NCBI RefSeq assembly: GCF_030272705.1
Contig: NZ_JARFYM010000001.1
Span: 310,001-374,000, forward strand
Reading direction: 5' to 3'
DNA from: Rhizobium mayense
GTDB taxonomy: Bacteria > Pseudomonadota > Alphaproteobacteria > Rhizobiales > Rhizobiaceae
Length of the DNA stretch: 64,000 bases
Position numbers and translations under genes: made by a program. Below are positions 10,204 through 18,110 of the stretch, piece by piece (position 1 is the stretch's first letter; every line of letters begins with the position of its first letter). The notes below the pieces were generated by a model. It worked only from the letters and a program-made list of their open reading frames with translations. It made no database searches and was not told the origin of the DNA.

Positions 10204-10613
10204 GGTCAAGAACTTCCCGTTTGGCGCCGGCGGCAGGCGGCGGTAGTGATTGAAAAGGGATCGGCTGGGGCGGCGCGGGGCTGCGACAGCGTCCGATGGC
10301 TTTGGCGCTTGAAAAACGCTTTGCTGCACCGGCGGGCGTCATGCCCTTCTGAAAAAAGATCAATCTGCCGCATATCCGGCGGCTGGCGAGTCGGACTTCG
10401 CCTCTGTGTTTCGATGTTGGCGCGGAGTGGTTAGGATTGGTTTAACACGGGGCCGATTCCGTATCTTTGCGCTCAGCACCTTGGTATCGAGATGTATCGG
10501 TACGCTCAAAAACATCTTCTTGAATTGCCTCCTCCACTTCAACCGGCTACACCCACGCAATGATGCCCGCCGCCAACATATCGAGCCGTGGCGGGTGGTG
10601 AGGAAGAGCAGCG
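10204..10613. other. Divergent intergenic region cheW / sco1
   Basis: No gene found in this 410-base stretch. ORFs crossing it lack ribosome binding sites and composition typical of the neighbours. It must contain promoters for cheW (leftward) and the sco1 operon (rightward). I see no convincing operator or riboswitch. Confidence 0.5.
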
Positions 10614-11216
10614 ATGAAGACCGTGCGGATTGTTGTCTGGATAGCCGTAGTGATTGTGGCCGGGCTGTTGGGCTGGCTGAGCTTTGGGATCACCAGGGCG
10701 CCGGACGTCGCGAGTGCAGGCCCGTATGGGGTGCCGTTCACGCTGGTTGCACAGAATGGCCAGCCGATCAGCGACCAGGCATTGCGCGGCAAACCGTCGG
10801 CGCTGTTCTTTGGCTACACGCATTGCCCCGACGTCTGCCCGACGACCCTGTTCGAGTTGAACGGCTGGATGCAGAAGGTTGATCCCGATGGCACGAAGCT
10901 CAACGCTTTTTTCGTGACCGTCGATCCGGAGCGCGACACACCGGCGATCATGAACCAGTATGTCTCCAATGTCTCGAGCCGCATCACCGGCATTTCGGGC
11001 GATCCCGACAAGGTGATGGAAATGGTCAAGGGCTTCAGGGTCTACGCCAAGAAAGTTCCGCTCGACGAGAAGGACCCGAATGGTGATTATAGCATGGATC
11101 ACACCGCCTCGGTCTTCCTGCTCGACTCTGCCGGTCGTTTCGCGGGCACGATCGCCTATCAGGAAGATCCGGACGTAGCGGTCAAGAAACTGGAGAACCT
11201 GATCAAGAAGGGATAG
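10614..11216 (+). CDS. SCO1/SenC family copper chaperone
   Basis: 200 aa. Membrane-anchored thioredoxin-like protein that delivers copper to the CuA centre of cytochrome c oxidase. One N-terminal TM helix (about 5-24) places the domain in the periplasm. Copper ligands are all present: C71 and C75 in HCPDVCP and H163 in MDHTASVFLL. Length is typical. The start ATG 10614 has AGGAAGAG upstream. It is followed after 8 bases by a flavin monooxygenase and then prmA, forming a likely transcription unit; the functional link is not obvious. Confidence 0.92.
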   Translation: MKTVRIVVWIAVVIVAGLLGWLSFGITRAPDVASAGPYGVPFTLVAQNGQPISDQALRGKPSALFFGYTHCPDVCPTTLFELNGWMQKVDPDGTKLNAFFVTVDPERDTPAIMNQYVSNVSSRITGISGDPDKVMEMVKGFRVYAKKVPLDEKDPNGDYSMDHTASVFLLDSAGRFAGTIAYQEDPDVAVKKLENLIKKG

Positions 11217-11224
11217 GAGCGCCG

Positions 11225-12361
11225 ATGGGGGACGGGGCGAAGGCCAAATCCATCCTGATTGCGGGTGCAGGCCCCGCCGGCCTGACCGCGGCGCTGGAAC
11301 TTGCCCGCCGCGGCTTTGTCCCGCGCATCGTCGATGATGGGCCAGGGCCAGCACCCCTGGAGGAGAGCCGGGCTCTCGGCATCAATGCCCGCACCTTGAC
11401 GCTGCTTTCGGCAGCTGGCGTTACCGATCACATTGTCGCGGCCGCTCAGCCGATCGCCCATTTCCGCCTCCGTTCCGGAGCGAAAATTCTTGCCAATGTC
11501 GATACGAGGCGGTTGCCCGGCCGCTTTTGCGCTATTCATGGCCTGGCGCAGGGCGCAACCGAGCGGCTGTTGATCGAAGCGCTTGCGGACTACCGCATCG
11601 CCCCGGAATGGCAGACGGCCGTCGAGCCGGAAACGATCGCCGATCCCTTGAAGCCGGAGGTGACGCTGCGGCGCGCCGACGGAACCATGGAAACGGTTCG
11701 CCCCGATATCCTCGTCGGTGCCGACGGTGCGCACTCGGCCATTCGCAAGGCGCTTGGGGCCGGTTTTCCCGGTGAGGCGCTGGAGGCTCATTTCTATCTC
11801 GCCGATTTTCGGTATCAGAAACCGGTCGATGCACATTTCGCCGAAATCACGCTTTGCGATCCCGGTATGCTCGGACGTTTGCCCGTGTCTGCCGATGTCC
11901 TGCGCTACATCTCGACATTGGAAGATTTCGAAAGCCGAATCGTTCATCCGGAGGTGGTCGCCGAGAAGACGTGGGCCTCGCAGTTCCGCATCCATTTTCG
12001 CCATGTCGAGCCGATGGCCAAGGGCAACGTTTTCCTGGCGGGTGATGCGGCCCATATTCATTCGCCGGCGGGAGCCCGCGGCATGAATCTCGGCATAGAG
12101 GATGCCTGTTGGCTCGCCTGGCTCATTGCGGAAGGCCGCGAACAGGAGTATTCGGCGCTCAGAATTCCAGCCGTGAAACAGGTGCTGAAGCAGACCTACG
12201 GCCTGACCCGCCTGGTCACCATGAAAAATCCGCTGGCGATTGCCGCGCGCAATCTGTTCGCACCGCTGCTTCTGCGTTTCGGGCCGGTGCGGCGTCAGTT
12301 GCTTCATAGTATAGCCGGCTATGACACGCCAACGCCGCCATGGATCGACTGGGCCGAATAA
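11225..12361 (+). CDS. FAD-dependent monooxygenase (PheA/TfdB/UbiH-like)
   Basis: 378 aa. Class A flavoprotein hydroxylase. It has the dinucleotide-binding motif AGAGPAGLTAALELARRG (about 14-31), the DG motif in LVGADGAHSAIRKALG (about 162-177), and the second FAD motif GDAAHIHSPAGARGMNLGIEDA (about 274-295). This order is typical of aromatic-ring hydroxylases. It is shorter than phenol hydroxylases and lacks their C-terminal thioredoxin-like domain. It lies between sco1 (8 bases upstream) and prmA (21 bases downstream). Substrate unknown; ubiquinone hydroxylases are a possible alternative but are not favoured by context. Confidence 0.82.
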   Translation: MGDGAKAKSILIAGAGPAGLTAALELARRGFVPRIVDDGPGPAPLEESRALGINARTLTLLSAAGVTDHIVAAAQPIAHFRLRSGAKILANVDTRRLPGRFCAIHGLAQGATERLLIEALADYRIAPEWQTAVEPETIADPLKPEVTLRRADGTMETVRPDILVGADGAHSAIRKALGAGFPGEALEAHFYLADFRYQKPVDAHFAEITLCDPGMLGRLPVSADVLRYISTLEDFESRIVHPEVVAEKTWASQFRIHFRHVEPMAKGNVFLAGDAAHIHSPAGARGMNLGIEDACWLAWLIAEGREQEYSALRIPAVKQVLKQTYGLTRLVTMKNPLAIAARNLFAPLLLRFGPVRRQLLHSIAGYDTPTPPWIDWAE

Positions 12362-12382
12362 GAAGTAAGAGAGACCGAAGAC

Positions 12383-13261
12383 TTGAGTGAAATCCGCCTC
12401 TATGTGACGACGACCGAGAAAAAGGCCGAGCAGATTCTCGATCTGATGACGCCGGTGTTCGAAGACGAAGAACTGCCGATTGCCACCACCGAGATCGATG
12501 AGAAGAAGGATATCTGGGAGGCTTCGATCTATCTTTATGCAGTCGATGAAGATGACGTGCGCGCCCGTTTTGCCAACGTGCTGAAGCCGGCTTTTCCCGA
12601 GCTCGTCATCGAAAAGGAAGTGATTCCCGATGTCGATTGGATTGCCAAGTCGCTGGAGGGATTGAAGCCGGTTCGGGCAGGGCGCTTCCTGGTGCACGGC
12701 TCGCATGATCGCGACAAGGTGGGTCCCAGCGATATCGCTATCGAGATCGATGCCGGCCAGGCTTTCGGGACGGGTCATCACGGCACGACGGCGGGCTGCC
12801 TGGAGACGATCGAAAAAGTGCTCGCCAGCCGGCGAGTGCGCAATGCGCTCGATCTCGGTACCGGCAGCGGCGTGCTGGCGATCGGTGTGCGCAAATTGCG
12901 CAATATTCCGATTCTCGCGACTGATATCGATCCGGTCGCCGTCCGCGTCGCCCGGGAAAATGTCCGCCGCAACGGCATTGCCTCCGGTCTTGCGCTGGAG
13001 ACCGCGCCCGGCTTTCACTCCACAGCGTTTTCCCGCCGCGGGCCTTTCGATCTGATCATCGCCAATATTCTCGCGCGGCCGCTGATCAGGATGGCGCCGC
13101 AACTGGTCGCTCATCTCGCTCCTGGTGGCTCGGTCATCCTTTCCGGCATCCTCGCCGAGCAGCGCTGGAAGGTGCTGGCCGCCTACAACGGCGCGAAGAT
13201 GCGGCATGTGCGCACCATCTGGCGCAATGGTTGGGTCACGATCCATCTCGACCGGCCTTAA
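12383..13261 (+). CDS. prmA: Ribosomal protein L11 methyltransferase PrmA
   Basis: 292 aa. Trimethylates ribosomal protein L11 using S-adenosylmethionine. The N-terminal L11-recognition domain spans about residues 1-60. The Rossmann methyltransferase domain shows motif I DLGTGSGVLAIG (about 154-165), the preceding AFGTGHHGTTAGCLE (about 130-144) typical of PrmA, and the catalytic-type NPPY-equivalent IIANILARPL (about 226-235). The start is TTG 12383, 12 bases after a GAGAG site; no nearby ATG fits the family N-terminus. It is last in the run with sco1 and the monooxygenase. Confidence 0.95.
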   Translation: MSEIRLYVTTTEKKAEQILDLMTPVFEDEELPIATTEIDEKKDIWEASIYLYAVDEDDVRARFANVLKPAFPELVIEKEVIPDVDWIAKSLEGLKPVRAGRFLVHGSHDRDKVGPSDIAIEIDAGQAFGTGHHGTTAGCLETIEKVLASRRVRNALDLGTGSGVLAIGVRKLRNIPILATDIDPVAVRVARENVRRNGIASGLALETAPGFHSTAFSRRGPFDLIIANILARPLIRMAPQLVAHLAPGGSVILSGILAEQRWKVLAAYNGAKMRHVRTIWRNGWVTIHLDRP

Positions 13262-13305
13262 GCCGGTTCATTTCTAGGGGGCGTGTTTGCCGGGGCTTAA
13301 AATGC

Positions 13306-13331
13306 AAAAGGCGGTGCCGAAGCACCGCCTT
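13306..13331 (-). terminator. Intrinsic terminator with UUCG tetraloop (end of the small-RNA unit)
   Basis: On the minus strand AAGGCGGTGC (13331-13322), loop TTCG, GCACCGCCTT (13317-13308), then TTTT in total including 13309-13306. A perfect 10-bp stem with the very stable UUCG tetraloop. The T-run is on the minus strand, so it ends the leftward transcript, not prmA. Confidence 0.85.
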
Positions 13332-13470
13332 GCAGATCGGTATTTGACCGATCCTGCCCGCGAGCGTGTGGAGGAGGAGTGCTCAAGCGGGCTCTACCGT
13401 TCAGGCCACGATCCGGGGAGGGAGGAGGAGTTCCGGACCGCGACAATACGAACGCGTAGCTCTGTAACTG
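13306..13470 (-). ncRNA. Cuckoo-like small RNA: two anti-Shine-Dalgarno hairpins in the 3' UTR of a small ORF
   Basis: Between the small ORF and its terminator, the minus-strand RNA folds into three local hairpins. Hairpin 1 (13444-13405) has a 12-bp stem with G-U pairs and the 16-nt loop AACUCCUCCUCCCUCC. Hairpin 2 (13392-13356) has stem GCCCGC-UU-GAGC / GCUC-GCGGGC and loop ACUCCUCCUCCACAC. Hairpin 3 (13353-13335) has GAUCGGU / ACCGAUC. The UUCG terminator follows. CUCCUCC in the loops is complementary to the Shine-Dalgarno GGAGGAG. This is the architecture of alphaproteobacterial 'cuckoo' RNAs such as Rhodobacter CcsR1-4, which are processed from the 3' UTR of a small-protein gene. Structure is read directly; function and processing are inferred. 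Confidence 0.7.
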
Positions 13471-13617
13471 TTAGTGGCGACCGCCACGGTTTGCGCCGAT
13501 TGCCTTCGACGTTTCGACTTCGAGCTGGCGAAGCGCGCCGATGGAGTGGCGTACGGTGCGACGCTCGCCTGCCAGCGCCGGGCTAACATATGCGGAGCGA
13601 GAGATAGTCATTGTCAT
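13471..13617 (-). CDS. Small basic protein, host ORF of the cuckoo-like RNA
   Basis: 48 aa from ATG 13617, or 46 aa from ATG 13611. The second is better spaced from the AAAAGGA ribosome site (13625-13619). It begins MTMTISRSAYVSP, has a short predicted helix SIGALRQLEVETSKAIG, and ends in the basic tail ANRGGRH. I do not recognise a family; in position and size it corresponds to the small DUF1127-type proteins that precede cuckoo RNAs in other Alphaproteobacteria, but the DUF1127 motif itself is not evident. A 7-bp hairpin GGGTTCG-CGG-CGAACCC (13648-13632) lies in its 5' leader, just before the ribosome site. Confidence 0.6.
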   Translation of the reverse strand: MTMTISRSAYVSPALAGERRTVRHSIGALRQLEVETSKAIGANRGGRH

Positions 13618-13631
13618 AGTCCTTTTCGAGT

Positions 13632-13648
13632 GGGTTCGCCGCGAACCC
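13632..13648 (-). promoter_or_regulatory. Leader hairpin before the small cuckoo-host ORF
   Basis: GGGTTCG (13648-13642) pairs perfectly with CGAACCC (13638-13632) with a 3-nt loop, 6 bases upstream of the AAAAGGA site. A CTATAT box about 25 bases further upstream (around 13665) may be the -10 element. From 13670 to the pepP start at 13951 I see no gene. Confidence 0.4.
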
Positions 13649-13950
13649 GTTTGATGGTGTTGATATAGCGACTCGCCCTCTTACGTGGCAGGGGGCATGC
13701 TTCATGGGAGCTATGCAGTTCGTGCATGTTATGCGCCGTGATGATGTCACAATCGACACCCGCTGCTCACGAAATGGGCGAATTCGTTAACGCGCTACTC
13801 GCCTCGCTTGGGTGTTTGCCGGTCGGGGTTCTCCATCGGATCAATAGTGGGTAATTCGGCCCGAAAATCGTTTCACACTTCGAGGGATCATGCTCTAACA
13901 TGCTGTCAGCACTCAGTTTCACGGATTCTCGATCAATTTCGGATTAAGCC

Positions 13951-15786
13951 ATGTTCCAGTCTTTCGATGTCACCTCCACCCCGCAATTCGGCCGCGAACG
14001 TGTCACCGGTCTACGTGCCGCCTTCGGCGATCTCGGCATAGACGGCTTCCTGGTGCCTCGCGCCGACGAATATCAGGGCGAGTATGTGCCGAAGTGTTCG
14101 GAGCGTTTGGCCTGGCTGACGGGCTTCACTGGTTCAGCGGGTGTTGCACTTGTGACGCAGTCTCAAGCCGTGGTTTTTGTCGATGGTCGCTATGTGACGC
14201 AGCTTGCCGAGCAGGTGGACAAATCCGTGTTCACCGGCGGCGATCTGGTCGACGAGCCGCCGCATGTCTGGTTGCCGCGCCATGCGCCTAAAGGTTTCAA
14301 GCTCGGTATCGATCCGTGGCTGCATACCGGCGCTGAAGTCCGGCGGCTGGAAAAGGCGCTGGCGGAAATCGGAGGCGAGCTCATCTTCCTGCCGCATAAC
14401 CCGCTCGACAAGCTTTGGAGCGACCGGCCGGCCGAGCCGCTGGGTGCCGTCATCATCCAGGATATCGCACAGGCCGGCGTGCTGGCCAAAGAGAAGCTGG
14501 CAACCATGGCGGCCGAGCTCAAGGCAAAGAACCTCAAGGCGGCGCTGATCACCGATCCGTCGTCGGTCGCCTGGACCTTCAATATTCGCGGCAACGACGT
14601 ACCTCATACGCCGCATCCCCTTGCACGCGCCATCGTCTATGCCGAGGGTGAGGCGCAGCTCTTCCTCGACAAGCGCAAGACCAATGTCGAAGCCGAGGCC
14701 TATCTGGCGCAGATCTGCACGCAATTGCCGCCTTCCGATTTCGTCAAGCAGCTGGCCGCCGCGTCGGTCAATGGCCGGCGCATTTTCGTCGATCCCGATC
14801 TAGCCTCCTACGCGCTGACGGACATCATCCGCCGCGAAGGCGGCGAGGTGGTGGAGGGCACCGATCCGGCCCGACTGCCGCGGGCGCGCAAGAATGCCGC
14901 AGAAATCAACGGTTCGGCCGCCGCTCATCTGCAGGACGGCGCCGCCATGGTCGAATTCCTTTATTGGCTGGATACCGGCAAGCCCGGCACGATCACGGAA
15001 ATAGCCGCCGCCGAGCGGCTGGAGGCGAGCCGCGCGCGCGTCGGTCAGAGCATGCAGAACCCGCTGAAGGATATCTCCTTCGACACCATTGCCGGTGCCG
15101 GCGAGCATGCGGCGATCATGCACTATCGCGTGACGACGGCCACCGACCGGCTGATCCAGGCCGGCGAACTGTTTCTGATCGATTCCGGGGCGCAATATAT
15201 CAACGGCACTACCGATATCACCCGCACGGTGGGTATCGGCGCGGTTTCCGAAGAACAGAAGCGCCTGTTCACGCTGGTGCTGAAAGGCATGATTTCCATC
15301 AGCACGGCGCGTTTCCCTAAGGGCTCGCGCGGCTGCGATCTTGATCCGTTGGCGCGCATCGCGCTCTGGAAAGCCGGTGTGGACTTCGCCCATGGTACTG
15401 GCCATGGCGTTGGCTCGTATCTTTCCGTGCATGAGGGACCGCAGCGCATCTCGCGGCTATCGACGCAGGAACTGCTGCCCGGCATGATCCTGTCGAATGA
15501 GCCCGGTTACTATCGTCCCGGCCATTTCGGCATTCGTATCGAGAACCTGGTCTATATTCGCGATCCTGAAGAGATCGAAGGCGGCGATATGCCCATGCTC
15601 GGCTTCGAAACGCTGACGTTCTGCCCGATCGACCGCAGTCTCGTTCTTCCGGAACTGCTGACGCATGACGAGCTGCACTGGCTGAACGAATATCACGCCA
15701 AGACCCGGGAGGCGCTCTTGCCACTGATCCACGATCCGGATGTCCAGGCCTGGCTGGAGAACGCGACGCTGGAACTGAGCCATTGA
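13951..15786 (+). CDS. M24 family metallopeptidase (aminopeptidase P)
   Basis: 611 aa, the long form of Xaa-Pro aminopeptidase with two creatinase-like N-terminal domains (about 15-310) and the C-terminal pita-bread domain. Removes N-terminal residues preceding proline, in the cytoplasm. Metal-site signatures: FLIDSGAQYINGTTDITRT (two Asp ligands, about 408-426), the active-site region HGTGHGVGSYLSVHEGPQ (about 479-496), and SNEPGYYRPGHFGIRIENL (Glu ligands, about 514-532). ATG 13951 fits the family start. The 330 bases upstream hold no gene. Downstream a 9-bp hairpin separates it from convergent azlCD. Confidence 0.93.
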   Translation: MFQSFDVTSTPQFGRERVTGLRAAFGDLGIDGFLVPRADEYQGEYVPKCSERLAWLTGFTGSAGVALVTQSQAVVFVDGRYVTQLAEQVDKSVFTGGDLVDEPPHVWLPRHAPKGFKLGIDPWLHTGAEVRRLEKALAEIGGELIFLPHNPLDKLWSDRPAEPLGAVIIQDIAQAGVLAKEKLATMAAELKAKNLKAALITDPSSVAWTFNIRGNDVPHTPHPLARAIVYAEGEAQLFLDKRKTNVEAEAYLAQICTQLPPSDFVKQLAAASVNGRRIFVDPDLASYALTDIIRREGGEVVEGTDPARLPRARKNAAEINGSAAAHLQDGAAMVEFLYWLDTGKPGTITEIAAAERLEASRARVGQSMQNPLKDISFDTIAGAGEHAAIMHYRVTTATDRLIQAGELFLIDSGAQYINGTTDITRTVGIGAVSEEQKRLFTLVLKGMISISTARFPKGSRGCDLDPLARIALWKAGVDFAHGTGHGVGSYLSVHEGPQRISRLSTQELLPGMILSNEPGYYRPGHFGIRIENLVYIRDPEEIEGGDMPMLGFETLTFCPIDRSLVLPELLTHDELHWLNEYHAKTREALLPLIHDPDVQAWLENATLELSH

Positions 15787-15796
15787 GGAGACTTAC

Positions 15797-15819
15797 CCTT
15801 CTCCCCTTGAGGGAGAAGG
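15797..15819. terminator. Bidirectional terminator-like hairpin pepP / azlD
   Basis: CCTTCTCCC (15797-15805), loop CTTGA, GGGAGAAGG (15811-15819): a perfect 9-bp stem between convergent genes, 10 bases after the peptidase stop and just before the azlD stop at 15822. The flanks are AT-rich (TATTAAAT) on the plus side. Confidence 0.65.
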
Positions 15820-15821
15820 TA

Positions 15822-16133
15822 TTAAATCCCGGCAAAGTGCCGCCACGCCATTACGACCACCCATCCTGCAATCAGCATGTATGTCGGCGAGAAACGCAGA
15901 CCCACCACCAGCGCCACAGCCATCGCCACTTTCGTATCCCAGCCGCCAATGAAAAAGGCGGGTGCGACGAGTGTCGTAAGTACGGCGGCCGGCACGGCAT
16001 TCAGTGCGGCTTCGACGCGTGGAGGAATGCGCGTCATCTTGGTGATGAGGATGTAGCCGCCGATGCGAGTGAGGTAGGTCACGACGGCGGCGGCGAAGAT
16101 CAGCAGGACCATATGCGGATTGAAATCGGTCAT
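15822..16133 (-). CDS. azlD: AzlD-like small subunit of branched-chain amino acid exporter
   Basis: 103 aa, almost wholly hydrophobic with about three to four TM helices; family motif TYLTRIGGYILITKMTRIPPRVEAALNAVPAAVLTTLVAP near residues 19-58. AzlD works with the larger AzlC to export branched-chain amino acids or related compounds. It starts 2 bases after the azlC stop, so the two are translated as a pair. ATG 16133. The family is clear, but the exported compound is inferred from better-studied homologues. Confidence 0.88.
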   Translation of the reverse strand: MTDFNPHMVLLIFAAAVVTYLTRIGGYILITKMTRIPPRVEAALNAVPAAVLTTLVAPAFFIGGWDTKVAMAVALVVGLRFSPTYMLIAGWVVVMAWRHFAGI

Positions 16134-16135
16134 GC

Positions 16136-16858
16136 TCAGACCTCGTGATTTTCGGTGGCGAGGTCGGGCTTGCGGTTCGACTTGACCGGCGGCAGCGCGG
16201 CCGCAAGGGCAACGCCGGCAAGCGCGCCGATGCTGACGTGCCAGGGCGAACCCACATAGCGAAAGGCAATGGCGGAGGCAGCGGTGCTGGCGATGACCAC
16301 GGGCAGGAAATTGTCACGTTTGCGGAAGCCGATGACGATGCCGAGGAAATAGACCGGCAGCAGAATATCGAGGCCGATCGTCCTGGGATCGCCGATCAGG
16401 CTTCCGAGCAGGCCGCCGACGAAGCTCAGCACCACCCAGGGGATGTACACCATTGCTGCGAAACCGAGGTACCAGGCAAAGGTAACCGGCTTGCGGCTCT
16501 CGCCGCGCTTCACCGTATCGGCAAATTGCGGGTCGACCAGCAGGAAGAAGGTGAAGAATTTTTCGACAGGCGAGAAATGTCTGATGTAACGGGTGATTGC
16601 CGCCGAGTAGAGCACATGGCGAAAGTTGACCGCCAGGATCGACAGCACGATCAGCCATGCCTGGACGTTGTGGCCGAAAAGATCGAGGCCCACCATCTGG
16701 CTGGCGCCGGCATAGACCGTACCGCTCATCAGGGTCAGCTCGCCAAGCGACATGCCCTGGTCGCGCGCCAGGGCGCCAAACAATGCGCCGAAGGGCGCTG
16801 CCGCGAGGCCGACGGGAATGCCACCCTTCAACCCCTCAAAAAATTCCGCGCGACCCAT
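16136..16858 (-). CDS. azlC: AzlC family branched-chain amino acid transporter permease
   Basis: 240 aa membrane protein. Visible family motifs: FFEGLKGGIPVGLAAAPFGALFGALARDQGMSLGELTLMSGTVYAGASQMVGLDLFG in the first third (broken across helices 1-2) and SILAVNFRHVLYSAAITRYI (about 73-92). About seven to eight TM helices. The pair azlC-azlD is a standard exporter operon. ATG 16858; the region to 16998 (start of the DUF2164 gene) is the shared divergent promoter region. No regulator gene of the Lrp/AzlB type is adjacent. Confidence 0.9.
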   Translation of the reverse strand: MGRAEFFEGLKGGIPVGLAAAPFGALFGALARDQGMSLGELTLMSGTVYAGASQMVGLDLFGHNVQAWLIVLSILAVNFRHVLYSAAITRYIRHFSPVEKFFTFFLLVDPQFADTVKRGESRKPVTFAWYLGFAAMVYIPWVVLSFVGGLLGSLIGDPRTIGLDILLPVYFLGIVIGFRKRDNFLPVVIASTAASAIAFRYVGSPWHVSIGALAGVALAAALPPVKSNRKPDLATENHEV

Positions 16859-16997
16859 CGTCCGCTCTGTCCTTTATGGAAAACCTTTCGCCCTGTAAGC
16901 TGCGCGCGCAGCGTCGGCAATTCAATTTCCTTGATGGGACAATTGATTTCGTTGATCTGGCCGATTGGATTTGCTCGGAAACGTCGGAGCGCAAGCC

Positions 16998-17267
16998 GTG
17001 AAAAAGATTAGCTTTTCGAAAGAGGAAAAGGCCGCGATCGTGGCCCGGATTCAGCACTATTTCTCCGACGAACTCGACCAGACGATCGGCGCGCTGCCGG
17101 CGGAATTCCTGCTCGATTTCTTCACCACCGAGATCGGCCCGCATTTCTACAATCAGGGCCTGCGCGACGCCCATGCGGCGCTGATGACGAAGATGGAGGA
17201 TTTCGGCGAGGCGATCTATCTGTTGGAGAAGGAAGCGATAAGCCACTCGCCGCCGGGGAAGCGGTGA
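16998..17267 (+). CDS. DUF2164 family protein
   Basis: 89 aa from GTG 16998, chosen because GGAG (16986-16989) lies 8 bases upstream and the family begins KISFSKEEK. Conserved pattern: I-x-F-S-K-E-E-K, RIQHYFSDELDQTIGALPAEFLLDFF, EIGPHFYNQGLRDA. Small, soluble, probably helical. No function is known for the family. It is divergent from azlC and its stop (17265-17267) is one base from the stop of the convergent phosphotransferase gene. Confidence 0.85.
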   Translation: MKKISFSKEEKAAIVARIQHYFSDELDQTIGALPAEFLLDFFTTEIGPHFYNQGLRDAHAALMTKMEDFGEAIYLLEKEAISHSPPGKR

Positions 17268-17268
17268 C

Positions 17269-18018
17269 TCAGATCAGTGCGCTGCCCTCGATCAGTCCCA
17301 TCAAACTGTCGACCTCATCCGGAACGCCCTCTGACAATCGAGCCGCCGCAACATAAGGAAGCCAGGTGAGGGTGTCCCTAGGGTTCCGACCGGTTAGGCG
17401 TGCATATGCATCCACATAGGCTGTCGCCAGGTCGCGGTCATAATGATGCATGAGAACGTAGCTTCGGCAGACGTCGGCGAGCGGGTCTCCGCTGCAAGCA
17501 TCAAGCCAATCAATGGTGACTGGCCGCTTAAGAGATCCAAGCACATTCCAGGGATGAAAATCGCCGTGACAAAGCCTGTCACCTTCAGGCAGGAGACGAA
17601 GCCCGGACAAGAGATGCTGCCGCCGGATTTCGTCCAATCGCACCGCGCGCTCAATATTATGAGACAGGCGCGATTTCATGCTTGGAAGCCTGACGCCGCT
17701 ATGGTCGTGGATTTTGCGATGCATAGACGCCAGCGCATCGAGATAAGTTGAGGCCTGCAGCGGCTGCAGGGCAATTGCTTCGCCGAACGTCCCGCCTTCG
17801 GCTCGCGTCATGGTCAAGCCCCAGCGGCCTCTGATTTCGCCAACATCCCGTACCCTTGGAGCGTCTACTCCGAGATCCTCGAGAATTGCGAGGATCGCCG
17901 CCTCCCGAAAGGCTGAAGTCTTGGATGACTTATATAGCTTCAGGACTAGCTGGCCGTTCTCGTAGACCTCCGCCTCTTTACCGACACCGAGGAGGCTTCC
18001 TTGTTCCACACAAACCAT
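17269..18018 (-). CDS. Aminoglycoside phosphotransferase (APH) family protein
   Basis: 249 aa kinase-like fold. N-lobe: LLGVGKEAEVYENGQLVLKLYK, with a degenerate nucleotide loop and the ATP lysine around residue 27. C-lobe: Brenner motif HGDFHPWN (151-158), with catalytic Asp153, and the metal-binding IDWLDACSGDPLADV (169-183). Length is typical of APH domain proteins. These enzymes phosphorylate diverse small molecules; nothing nearby indicates antibiotic resistance, and many chromosomal members act in metabolism. It stands between convergent DUF2164 and the panB gene with no shared unit evident. Confidence 0.85.
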   Translation of the reverse strand: MVCVEQGSLLGVGKEAEVYENGQLVLKLYKSSKTSAFREAAILAILEDLGVDAPRVRDVGEIRGRWGLTMTRAEGGTFGEAIALQPLQASTYLDALASMHRKIHDHSGVRLPSMKSRLSHNIERAVRLDEIRRQHLLSGLRLLPEGDRLCHGDFHPWNVLGSLKRPVTIDWLDACSGDPLADVCRSYVLMHHYDRDLATAYVDAYARLTGRNPRDTLTWLPYVAAARLSEGVPDEVDSLMGLIEGSALI

Positions 18019-18110
18019 CGAGCTGGCCTCGTTTCGATTGCTGCCTTACGAGCATTCTATCGGAACTTCGAGCGGAAGAGCAAAGTTGGCGTGGGCCGGC
18101 GGCATGCCCG

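Noticed and set aside
11159..13246. 695-codon minus-strand frame opposite the monooxygenase and prmA genes
   Set aside because: It spans two well-supported plus-strand genes with clear motifs; its own translation shows no family likeness.
13308..13331. Reading the UUCG hairpin as the prmA terminator
   Set aside because: On the plus strand it is followed by GCAG, not T; the T-run is on the minus strand, so it ends the leftward small-RNA transcript.
17269..18018. Antibiotic-resistance aminoglycoside kinase
   Set aside because: The APH fold is clear, but there is no mobile element or resistance context, and the family includes many metabolic kinases, so resistance is not claimed.
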